DNA from: Oscillospiraceae bacterium
GTDB taxonomy: Bacteria > Bacillota > Clostridia > Oscillospirales > Ruminococcaceae
NCBI GenBank assembly: GCA_019413245.1
Contig: DXNX01000106.1
Coordinates: 490 to 8,429 of the forward strand
Length of the DNA: 7,940 nt
Direction of reading: 5' to 3'
Below are positions 1 through 6,078 of this stretch, in pieces. The position numbers and the translations under genes are program-made. Under the pieces are notes generated by a model, which was not told the DNA's origin, did not search any database, and was given only the letters and a program-made list of their open reading frames with translations. Position 1 is the stretch's first letter. The number at the start of each line of letters is the position of its first letter.

Positions 1-705
1 GACCAGAGCTTCGTCCACCGTGTTGGAAACGCCCGCACAGGTATCCAGAATGGAAAGGGCATCACGCATGGCACCGTCCGCCAGCCGGCCGATCAGCTCG
101 GCAGCGCCCGGGTCCAGATCGATTTTTTCTTCCCCGGCCACATACAGCAGCCGCCCGGCAATGTCGGAGGCTGTGATACGCTGGAAGTCATACCGCTGGC
201 AGCGGGACAGGATTGTGGCGGGGACCTTCTGCACCTCGGTGGTGGCAAGAATGAAGATAACGTGTTCCGGCGGTTCCTCCATCGTCTTGAGCAGAGCGTT
301 GAAGGCCGAGGTGGACAGCATATGCACCTCGTCAATGATATAGACCTTATACTTGCACATGGCGGGCAGGTAGGCCGTTTCATCGCGCAGGTCCCGGATA
401 TCGTCCACGCTGTTGTTGGACGCGGCGTCGATTTCGGAAATATCCAGCACGCTGCCGTCGTCCACGCCTTTGCAGACGGCACATTTTCCGCAGGGGTCCG
501 GGCTGGAAGTGTCCAGGCAGTTGACCGCTTTGGCAAAAATCTTGGCACAGGTGGTCTTGCCGGTGCCGCGGGTGCCGGTAAACAGGTAGGCATGTCCGAT
601 GCGTCCGGCCGCGATCTGGTTCTGCAAAGCCGTAACAATGGCCTGCTGCCCCACCACATCGGCAAAACGCTGAGGGCGCCATTTGCGGTACAGTGCGCGG
701 TACAT
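1..705 (-). CDS. dnaX: DNA polymerase III subunit gamma/tau (DnaX), N-terminal part, 3' end cut by window
   Basis: This is the ATPase subunit of the clamp loader that places the sliding clamp on primed DNA. The 235 visible residues start MYRALYRKWRPQRFADVVGQ, the canonical DnaX opening. They contain Walker A GTRGTGKTT (about 44-52), the zinc module C63-x8-C72-x2-C75-x2-C78 with the same spacing as E. coli DnaX, Walker B with DEVH (about 125-128), the MEEPPEHVIFILATTE segment (about 142-157), the sensor-1 ILSRCQRYDF (about 165-174) and the sensor-2-like GAMRDALSILD (about 211-221). The ATG at 705-703 is preceded by AAAGG and AGGTG, the latter 6 bases upstream. The frame stays open to base 1, so the tau region and any programmed frameshift site lie outside the window. 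The SRP RNA gene ends about 68 bases upstream, the order known in Bacillus. Identification is secure. Confidence 0.97.
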   Translation of the reverse strand, partial: MYRALYRKWRPQRFADVVGQQAIVTALQNQIAAGRIGHAYLFTGTRGTGKTTCAKIFAKAVNCLDTSSPDPCGKCAVCKGVDDGSVLDISEIDAASNNSVDDIRDLRDETAYLPAMCKYKVYIIDEVHMLSTSAFNALLKTMEEPPEHVIFILATTEVQKVPATILSRCQRYDFQRITASDIAGRLLYVAGEEKIDLDPGAAELIGRLADGAMRDALSILDTCAGVSNTVDEALV

Positions 706-773
706 GCCAGACACCTGCCTTTCGGAACACAAAATCAAAGGCACAGCCGCAGTGCGCAGCCATACCATAACAC
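706..773 (-). other. Leader between SRP RNA and dnaX
   Basis: This 68-base stretch contains the dnaX ribosome binding region (AAAGG at 722-718 and AGGTG at 716-712). I see no good promoter. A short weak stem (GCAC with GTGC) is followed by CTTTGATTTT, but four base pairs are too few to call a terminator. dnaX may be read from the SRP RNA promoter by read-through, or from a promoter I cannot recognise. Confidence 0.4.
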
Positions 774-958
774 AAAACGGACAGGGCCGCGCGGGTGTGC
801 CCCGCGGTTGTGCTGTTTTGCATACGGATGCAGGCTTGCCGCAGCACCGGGGCGCCAACGCTTAATGCTGCTCGGTTCCCCGCCTGACATGGTTCACGCG
901 GTCCCCGCGCACGGGGCCCACATCCGTATGCAAAACAGCGCAAAGTGCCCTGTCCGCT
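774..958 (-). ncRNA. ffs: Signal recognition particle RNA (4.5S/scRNA type, about 184 nt)
   Basis: This is the RNA scaffold of the signal recognition particle, which binds Ffh and targets nascent membrane and secreted proteins. The Ffh-binding core spans 860-898, read on the minus strand: GUGAACC (897-891), GUCAGG (888-883), GGAA tetraloop (879-876) closed by CGG/CCG, then AGCAGC (872-867) and AUUAAGCG. The tip sits on a long rod. Bases 939-921 pair perfectly with 830-812 over 19 bp, and five more pairs (920-916 with 835-831, two of them G-U) extend this to 24 bp. The ends close as GGACAGGGC (955-947) with GCCCUGUCC (787-779), continued by A-U pairs into the 3' UUUU, which may also serve as terminator. 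A 6-bp hairpin (806-801 with 795-790) sits on the 3' strand between the two helices. The 5' end is inferred from the promoter and the 3' end from pairing, so both may be off by several bases. It lies directly upstream of dnaX, as in Bacillus. Confidence 0.93.
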
Positions 959-964
959 TTTGTT

Positions 965-993
965 ATTATACATGATTTGTGCGTCGAATGCAA
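965..993 (-). promoter_or_regulatory. Sigma-A-type promoter of the SRP RNA gene
   Basis: On the minus strand a perfect -10 box TATAAT (970-965) is separated by exactly 17 bases from TTGCAT (993-988), which keeps the TTG of the -35 consensus. The expected start point, about 7 bases downstream (near 958-957), coincides with the 5' strand of the terminal SRP RNA helix. A strong, separate promoter fits an abundant stable RNA. Confidence 0.85.
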
Positions 994-1032
994 GGGGTCC
1001 GCGCCGTTCGGGCTGATTTTCCCGGCGATGCT
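994..1032 (-). other. Short spacer between metH stop and the SRP RNA promoter; no clear terminator
   Basis: Downstream of the metH stop an imperfect inverted repeat is visible: CGCCGGG with CCC-GAA-CGGCG, three bases bulged. No T run follows it; the next bases are CGGACCCC and then the -35 box of the SRP RNA promoter. How the methionine operon transcript ends is therefore not evident. It may read into the SRP RNA gene or end by a factor-dependent route. Confidence 0.4.
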
Positions 1033-3447
1033 TTACAGCGATTCAAACAGCTGCTTGGCATAGTCGGCGCTGGCCTTGGCATCCTTGGCATAGAAATCTG
1101 CACCGATTTGTTTGGCAAACGACGGTGTGAGCACCGCACCTCCCACCATGACCTTGCAGGACAGCCCTGCCTTGTGCAGTTCCTCAATGGTCGTCTGCAT
1201 ACTGGGCACCGTGGTGGTCATCAGAGCCGAAAGTCCTACCAGAGGCGCGCCGGTTTCCCGCGCCGCCTGCACCACCCGCATGGGGTCCACATCACGGCCC
1301 AGGTCGGTAACTTCATATCCGTAGTTTTCCAGCACCACGCGCACGATATTCTTGCCGATGTCGTGGATATCGCCCTTGACAGTGGCCAGCACGATCTTGC
1401 CTTTGCTCACGCTCTTCTGCCCGCTGTTGGCAATGGCTGTTTTGATGACATCAAACGCCGCCTGGGCAGCGGTGGCTGCCTGCAGCAGCTGGGGCAGGAA
1501 CAGCGTTCCGTTTTCGAAGCCGTCCCCCACCGTGTCCAGTGCGGGGATCAGGGAAAGGTTCACCACCTCCAGCGGTTCCCGGGTCAGCAGTGCCTGTTCG
1601 GCGGCGGCGCGGGCCTCTTTTTTCAGGCCGCGGCGCACGGCGTCAGCCAACGGATCATCGGCGCCGGAAATACCGGCAGTGGGAGTCGTTTCGGCGGCAG
1701 GCGCCTTGACCGTCTGCACGGTCTGGGTCTGCTGCCCGGCGTATGCCTGTACATAATCGGCACACTGTTCGTCCTGGCTTGTCAGCACCCGGAATGCCCG
1801 CACAGCGGCCATCATTTCAGGGGTATTGGGGTTCATAATGGCCAGGTCCAGTCCGGCCTGCATGGCCAGAGTCAGGAAGGTGGTGTTCATATACCCGCGG
1901 CACGGCAGGCCGAAGCTGATGTTGGACACGCCCAGCACCGTACGCACGCCCAGCTCCTGCTTGCACAGGCGCATGGCTTTGAGGGTTTCCACGGCGGACG
2001 CCTGCTCAGCAGAAACCGTCAGGGTCAGGCAGTCCAGGTAGACATCTTCCCGGGGGATTCCGGCTGCATCGGTGGCTGCCACGATCTTTTTTGCCACTGC
2101 AAACCGGCCTTCCGCCGTTTTGGGAATTCCGTTTTCATCCAGGCAGAGGCCGACCACGGCAGCACCGTACTTTTTGCACAGCGGCAGAATGGCTTTCAGG
2201 GACTTTTCCTCGCCGTTGACCGAGTTGACGATGGGCTTGCCGTTGTAGATACGCAGAGCCCGCTCCAGGGCCACGGGGTCATTGGAATCCAGCTGCAGAG
2301 GCAGGTCGGTGACGGCCTGCAGCTCCCGCACCAGCATTTCCAGGGTGGCGGCCTCGTCAATGCCGGGCAGACCGGCGTTCACGTCCAGCACCTGGGCGCC
2401 GGCTTCCGCCTGGGCCACGGCCTGGGCACAGGCATAGCCGCTGTCCCCCTCCCGCAGGGCCTGCTGCAGCCGTTTTTTTCCGGTGGGGTTGATGCGCTCG
2501 CCCACCACCGTGATGCCTTCCACTTCCACGCACCTCACCGGTGTACACAGGCGGCTGCGGCGCACGGGAATCTTCTGCGCCGGGGTCAGCGCTGCAAAGG
2601 CTTCGCGCAGTTTGCGGATATATTCGGGAGTGGTGCCGCAGCAGCCGCCCACCACAGAGATACCGGTTGCGGCGTACGGCAGCATCTGCTCCACGAATCC
2701 GTCGGCGGTCAGGTCATAACTGCCGTCCGGGTTGGGCAAGCCGGCATTGGGCTTGATGAATACCGGCATACCGGCGGGCACCACACGGCACAGACGCTTG
2801 GCGAAAGGCAAAATTTCATCAGGTCCCAGAGAGCAGTTGATGCCCACGGCATCCACGCCCAGCCCGGCGGCAGTAATGCCGAAGCTCTCCACCGTGCAGC
2901 CGGTGAAAGTGCGGCCGCGGCTTTCAAAGCTCATGGATGCCAGCACCGGCAGGGTACTGTTTTCCCTGGCAGCCAGAACAGCGGCTTTCAGCTCATACAG
3001 GTCGGTCATGGTTTCGATGACGATAAGGTCCGCCCCGGCCTGCACCCCGGCCTGCACGATTTCCGCAAAGCGGGCACAGGCATCCTCAAAGGAAAGGGTC
3101 CCGGTGGGAGCCAGCAATTCTCCCAGAGGTCCGATGTCCAGCGCCACCAGGGCGCCGTACGGCTGAGCCGCACGGCGGGCACAGGCAATGGAAGCCGCCA
3201 CGGTCTGGGCCACGGTATAGCCGGTCCCGACCAGCTTCTGTTCATTGGCTCCGAAAGTGTTGGCATACAGAATGTCGGCGCCTGCGGCGGCATATTCCCG
3301 GTGGATGGCCTCCAGCGTTTCGGGCATCAGGAAGGCAGCCAGTTCCGGCTTCTGGCCGGGCTGCAGGCCCCGTTTCTGCAATTGGGTCCCCAGACCACCG
3401 TCCAGAAAGACAAAACGGCGGCGGGCAAAAATTTCCTCAGTCGTCAC
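1033..3447 (-). CDS. metH: Cobalamin-dependent methionine synthase, short form without reactivation domain
   Basis: It transfers the methyl group of 5-methyltetrahydrofolate to homocysteine through protein-bound cobalamin, in the cytoplasm. Modules in order (804 aa): a homocysteine-binding barrel (about 1-290) starting FLDGGLGTQLQKRG, with zinc ligands C205 (INCSLGP) and C269/C270 (GGCCGT); a pterin-binding barrel (about 310-565) with VVGERINPTG, LDVNAG and LQLDSND; a Thr/Ala-rich linker (about 571-595); the helical cobalamin cap (about 597-675); and a Rossmann-like cobalamin domain (about 683-804) with the axial-ligand motif D693-x-H695-x-x-G698 in KGDIHDIGKN, plus the later VGLSALMTTT and VMVGGA. 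E. coli MetH has over 1200 residues. The missing part is the C-terminal AdoMet-binding reactivation domain, supplied here by the upstream gene. The start is GTG (3447-3445), 11 bases inside that gene, with AGGGGG seven bases before it. No better in-frame ATG exists near the conserved start. Confidence 0.95.
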   Translation of the reverse strand: MTTEEIFARRRFVFLDGGLGTQLQKRGLQPGQKPELAAFLMPETLEAIHREYAAAGADILYANTFGANEQKLVGTGYTVAQTVAASIACARRAAQPYGALVALDIGPLGELLAPTGTLSFEDACARFAEIVQAGVQAGADLIVIETMTDLYELKAAVLAARENSTLPVLASMSFESRGRTFTGCTVESFGITAAGLGVDAVGINCSLGPDEILPFAKRLCRVVPAGMPVFIKPNAGLPNPDGSYDLTADGFVEQMLPYAATGISVVGGCCGTTPEYIRKLREAFAALTPAQKIPVRRSRLCTPVRCVEVEGITVVGERINPTGKKRLQQALREGDSGYACAQAVAQAEAGAQVLDVNAGLPGIDEAATLEMLVRELQAVTDLPLQLDSNDPVALERALRIYNGKPIVNSVNGEEKSLKAILPLCKKYGAAVVGLCLDENGIPKTAEGRFAVAKKIVAATDAAGIPREDVYLDCLTLTVSAEQASAVETLKAMRLCKQELGVRTVLGVSNISFGLPCRGYMNTTFLTLAMQAGLDLAIMNPNTPEMMAAVRAFRVLTSQDEQCADYVQAYAGQQTQTVQTVKAPAAETTPTAGISGADDPLADAVRRGLKKEARAAAEQALLTREPLEVVNLSLIPALDTVGDGFENGTLFLPQLLQAATAAQAAFDVIKTAIANSGQKSVSKGKIVLATVKGDIHDIGKNIVRVVLENYGYEVTDLGRDVDPMRVVQAARETGAPLVGLSALMTTTVPSMQTTIEELHKAGLSCKVMVGGAVLTPSFAKQIGADFYAKDAKASADYAKQLFESL

Positions 3448-4093
3448 AGGTCATCCCCCTCTTTCGATAAGCGCAGGTTTCGCGCAGCAGGCAATGGTTG
3501 CACCCGGCACGGGCACCGGTCACCGGATGGTCCGCGGTACCCAGAATCGCCGTCACGCTCTTGCGCGGCGTCAGCAGGTGCTGCGGCGTGACAGCCAGAC
3601 CCAGCCCGCGCACCGTATCCAACGCCAGGCACAGCTCATGCTGCAAGGTCAGCGGACAGTTGCCATACCCCGGCGAAAACCGCCCGGTCAACCAGAGGCC
3701 CTGGCTTTGTGCCCAGTTCCGGGCATCAGCTTCCACATCGTCGCACAGGCCGTCCATGGCAGCGGACGCCGTGGCATCCACCGTCGCACCCAGCGCGATA
3801 TCCGAAAGTTCCAGCCGACGGATCAGCGCGTCCGCCCCGCTGCCCATGGTAACAGCCATCAGCACCAGCCCGCTGCATCCCTGCAGGTGCCGGTCCAGAT
3901 CACTGCCCGCTTCGTGCAGGTCCAGGGCCTGCGGCGGCAGTGAGCGCCAGATTCCCCGCGGAGTGGCGGCACGGCGCAGCAGGTTTTCGGCTTCATCCAG
4001 AAGCTTGGTTGTAGTTTGATCGGGGGTCCATCCGGCTGCACCCAGATAGCGCAGCACGGTGCGGCGGTCCGCCGCATGGTAGTCAAGTTCCAT
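3437..4093 (-). CDS. Free-standing methionine synthase reactivation protein (Met_synt_B12-like)
   Basis: The 218-aa product resembles the C-terminal activation domain of MetH. That domain binds S-adenosylmethionine and remethylates cob(II)alamin after accidental oxidation, using an electron donor. The key element is RFSPGYGNCPLTLQ (138-151), matching the AdoMet-binding R-x-x-PGY of the E. coli domain, followed by LTPRKSVTAILG (174-185), equivalent to the family's P-x-x-SVS segment. The N-terminal half (VLRYLGAAG and a helical stretch) also fits known stand-alone versions such as the one beside the short MetH of Thermotoga. Distinctive is a C-terminal cysteine cluster, C198-x2-C201-x5-C207, absent from the E. 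coli domain. The ATG at 4093-4091 is 13 bases after the metF stop, behind a purine-rich but weak ribosome binding site. Its end overlaps metH by 11 bases. The position between metF and metH strongly supports the function. Confidence 0.88.
   Translation of the reverse strand: MELDYHAADRRTVLRYLGAAGWTPDQTTTKLLDEAENLLRRAATPRGIWRSLPPQALDLHEAGSDLDRHLQGCSGLVLMAVTMGSGADALIRRLELSDIALGATVDATASAAMDGLCDDVEADARNWAQSQGLWLTGRFSPGYGNCPLTLQHELCLALDTVRGLGLAVTPQHLLTPRKSVTAILGTADHPVTGARAGCNHCLLRETCAYRKRGMTCDD
3455..3460 (-). promoter_or_regulatory. Ribosome binding site that fixes the GTG start of metH
   Basis: AGGGGG ends seven bases before the GTG at 3447-3445 and lies within the last codons of the reactivation protein gene. 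The only nearby ATG (3454-3452) is in the frame of the upstream gene, not of metH. The arrangement implies translational coupling between the two subunits. Confidence 0.75.
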
Positions 4094-4106
4094 ACTTTTT
4101 TCTCTC

Positions 4107-4970
4107 TTACAGCAGATCGCGGATTCCTTCGTACACGGCTACGGCCACTTCGGGGTCGTTCATGGCGTACAGATGCACACCGTCGGCCCCGCCCTCGATC
4201 AGGTCGCGCATCTGGTTGACGGCATACTCGATACCGGCCTTGCGCAGGGACTCGGGGTCATCCTGCCAGCGGGAGATCATGCGGGTGAAGGCGGACGGCA
4301 GGCTGGCACTGGAGAGGGCCACGGTGCGCTCGATCTGGGAACGGCGCACGATGGGCATGACGCCGGCCGATACCGGCAGCGTTACGCCCACCCGGCGCGC
4401 CATGTTCAGGAAGCGGTAGAACTTGCCGTTGTCAAAGAACAGCTGGGTCACCAGATGGGAAGCGCCGGCTTCCTGCTTCAGGCGCAGATTTTCCACATCG
4501 ACAGCCATGCTGGGGGCTTCTGGGTGGCCTTCGGGATAGCAGGCGGCATGAATGTCAAATTCCGGTTTGGTCTGCCACACAAACGCTGCCAGATCGCTGG
4601 CATGCTTGAAATCGGGGCTTTCGGGACGGGATGGCGTGCGGTCGCCGCGCAGGGTCAGCACGTTGCGCACACCGGCTTCGTCCAGCTCATCCAGCAGAGC
4701 CGCCGCCTTGGCACGATCGCTGCCCATGCACAGAATATGAGCCAAAGGCTCAACACCCAGATCATTTTTCAGGAAACGGGCCACTTCCACGGTGGACACA
4801 CCGCCCGCAGAACCGCCGGCGCCGTATGTAACGCTGATGAAATCGGGGTTCAGCGTTTTCATGGTGCGCAGGGCATCTTTCATGCGCTCAAAGCGCACAG
4901 TTTCTTTGGGAGGAAAGCATTCGATGGAAAATACACAGGGTTTGCGCTTGAACATCTGCGAAATGAGCAT
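4107..4970 (-). CDS. metF: 5,10-methylenetetrahydrofolate reductase
   Basis: This flavoprotein reduces 5,10-methylenetetrahydrofolate to 5-methyltetrahydrofolate, the methyl donor for the MetH encoded two genes downstream. The 287-aa protein is near the usual length for bacterial MetF and forms a single TIM barrel. Visible motifs are FSIECFPPKE (14-23, with the expected catalytic Glu at E17), FISVTYGAGGS (44-54), HILCMG (78-83), NVLTLRGD (103-110, Asp110 at the position of the folate-binding Asp of E. coli MetF), ACYPEGHPEA (143-152) and TQLFFDN (175-181, Gln176 aligned to the conserved active-site Gln). I chose the ATG at 4970-4968 because AAAGGAG stands nine bases upstream. The frame stays open 51 codons further, but those codons run through a hairpin and encode no family-like sequence. 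No partner subunit like MetV of acetogens is adjacent, so the electron donor (NADH or another) cannot be read from context. Confidence 0.96.
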   Translation of the reverse strand: MLISQMFKRKPCVFSIECFPPKETVRFERMKDALRTMKTLNPDFISVTYGAGGSAGGVSTVEVARFLKNDLGVEPLAHILCMGSDRAKAAALLDELDEAGVRNVLTLRGDRTPSRPESPDFKHASDLAAFVWQTKPEFDIHAACYPEGHPEAPSMAVDVENLRLKQEAGASHLVTQLFFDNGKFYRFLNMARRVGVTLPVSAGVMPIVRRSQIERTVALSSASLPSAFTRMISRWQDDPESLRKAGIEYAVNQMRDLIEGGADGVHLYAMNDPEVAVAVYEGIRDLL

Positions 4971-4979
4971 TGTTTTGTT

Positions 4980-4986
4980 CTCCTTT
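4980..4986 (-). promoter_or_regulatory. Ribosome binding site that fixes the metF start
   Basis: AAAGGAG on the minus strand, nine bases before the ATG at 4970-4968. It is the best Shine-Dalgarno match among the starts in this window and argues against the longer open frame that begins at 5123. Confidence 0.85.
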
Positions 4987-4998
4987 GCTGATCTGACG

Positions 4999-5037
4999 AA
5001 AATGCGGCCCGCCCGGTACATACGACCGGGCAGGGCC
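4999..5037 (-). terminator. Bulged GC-rich hairpin with short T run between the MBL gene and metF
   Basis: On the minus strand GGCCCTGCCCGGT (5037-5025) pairs with ACCGGGCGGGCC (5017-5006). This gives 12 bp with one bulged T and a 7-base loop. GCA then TTTT (5002-4999) follows. The stem is strong but the T run is short and offset by three bases, so it may be a leaky terminator or an attenuator that lets part of the ftsK/MBL transcript into metF. No convincing separate promoter is visible in the 88-base gap. A T6 run directly after the MBL stop (5058-5053) has no good stem next to it. Confidence 0.55.
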
Positions 5038-5058
5038 TGCGGGAAAGTATGGAAAAAA

Positions 5059-6078
5059 TCATGCAGCGGGGGCCAGAGGTTCCTCCTCTTCAGCCGCCGA
5101 AGTTTCGACCTGCCAGCTTCCATCCGCCTGGCCGGTCACCGTAACGGTCCCCTGCTGGTCGGTGCGGTAAACATCGATGCCGTTGCCGGCAAAGCGCTCC
5201 AGCACTTCCGCATGAGGATGGCCGTAATCGTTATCCAATCCGCAGCTGACCACCGTCACCTGCGGGCGTACCGCCGAAAGCAGCGTCTGGGTATTGGAGG
5301 TGTTGGACCCGTGGTGGCCCGCCTTGAACACGGTGGAAGCCAGTTCGGTTCTCGCCGTCAGGACCAGCTCTTCCTCGGCATCCGCCTCCGCATCACCGGT
5401 ACACAGGAACGAAAACTGTCCCAGTTCGTACCGCACACACAGGGATGTATCGTTGAGGTTGACATCCTCCGCATCCTCCGGAATCAGACCGGTGTACAGC
5501 ACGGTCAGGGTCCCCTCTCCGATATTCTGCTGCCAGCCCTGTTCCGCCTGTACACAGGGCGTGCCGGTTTCCTCCGCGGTTTCCAGCACGCGGGCCAGCA
5601 GGCCGCTTTCGGTATTTGCCACCGAAAGGTCCGGCAGAAGCAGGGTCCCCACCTCAAAGTTTTCCAGAACCTCCGGCATCCCGCCGATATGGTCGGCATG
5701 GGGATGGGTCATAACCACCAGGTCCAGCTTCTGTACGCCGGTGGCCCAGAGGTCATCCACCAGAGTATCGGCGCTCTGTTGGGTCCCGGCATCAATGAGA
5801 CAGTACGCCCCACCGGAAGCGACAAGGACAGAATCGCCCTGTCCCACATCCCAGAACGTCACGGCCGCCTCCCCCTCCTGCGGGGTCTGCGGTGCCGGGG
5901 CGTTGGTTTCCAGCCCAAGGGACTGGTACAAATGCGTCCAGTCCGGCAGCCAGCCCTGACCTCCGTAGGTATCAATGGCCCAGGACCCCACTGCCAGCAC
6001 AACGGCGCAGATCACGCCGATGATGACAGCACGGGTGGTAAGTTCGGGCGTGCGGCCATCGCCGCTCCGCTTAGCCAT
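5059..6078 (-). CDS. Membrane-anchored ComEC/Rec2-type metallo-beta-lactamase-fold protein
   Basis: The 339-aa protein has a short basic N-terminus, one hydrophobic segment (about 16-34, AVIIGVICAVVLAVGSWAI) and then a metallo-beta-lactamase fold, so the catalytic part probably lies outside the membrane. Metal-binding motifs are complete: HPHADH (125-130), Asp229 in LCTGDAEADAEEEL, H255/H256 in KAGHHGSNTSNT, and GHPH (286-289). The opening VTFWDVGQGDSVLV (73-86) and the HHGS and SCG-x-DN-x-YGHPH elements are typical of the extracellular hydrolase domain of the competence protein ComEC and its free-standing relatives, for which a nuclease role has been proposed. The ComEC channel domain is absent. 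The C-terminus ends in an acidic tail. The ATG (6078-6076) overlaps the ftsK stop by 8 bases without a clear Shine-Dalgarno sequence, suggesting translational coupling. The substrate is unknown. Confidence 0.85.
   Translation of the reverse strand: MAKRSGDGRTPELTTRAVIIGVICAVVLAVGSWAIDTYGGQGWLPDWTHLYQSLGLETNAPAPQTPQEGEAAVTFWDVGQGDSVLVASGGAYCLIDAGTQQSADTLVDDLWATGVQKLDLVVMTHPHADHIGGMPEVLENFEVGTLLLPDLSVANTESGLLARVLETAEETGTPCVQAEQGWQQNIGEGTLTVLYTGLIPEDAEDVNLNDTSLCVRYELGQFSFLCTGDAEADAEEELVLTARTELASTVFKAGHHGSNTSNTQTLLSAVRPQVTVVSCGLDNDYGHPHAEVLERFAGNGIDVYRTDQQGTVTVTGQADGSWQVETSAAEEEEPLAPAA

Noticed and set aside
774..958. Long inverted repeat (812-830 with 921-939) that resembles a MITE or other mobile repeat
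   Set aside because: The loop contains the conserved SRP RNA core and the repeat lies just behind a TATAAT promoter and before dnaX. The pairing is the RNA rod. No target-site duplication or second copy is seen in the window.
380..973. 197-aa minus-strand open frame covering the SRP RNA and the start of dnaX
   Set aside because: It is out of frame with dnaX, passes through the structured RNA and has no recognisable domain.
979..3591. 870-aa open frame on the plus strand opposite metH
   Set aside because: It is antisense to a clear metH, rich in His, Gly and Gln, has no recognisable motif and runs past both ends of metH. Such frames are expected opposite GC-rich coding sequence.
5059..5100. 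AGAGG/CCTCT hairpin near the end of the MBL gene as a terminator with the T6 run after the stop
   Set aside because: The stem is only 5 bp, lies inside the coding region and is separated from the T run by about 17 bases, so it does not form a standard intrinsic terminator.
4107..5123. Longer metF with 51 extra N-terminal residues
   Set aside because: The extension would cross the intergenic hairpin and overlap the end of the MBL gene, and it has no MetF-like sequence. The ATG at 4970 has a strong ribosome binding site.
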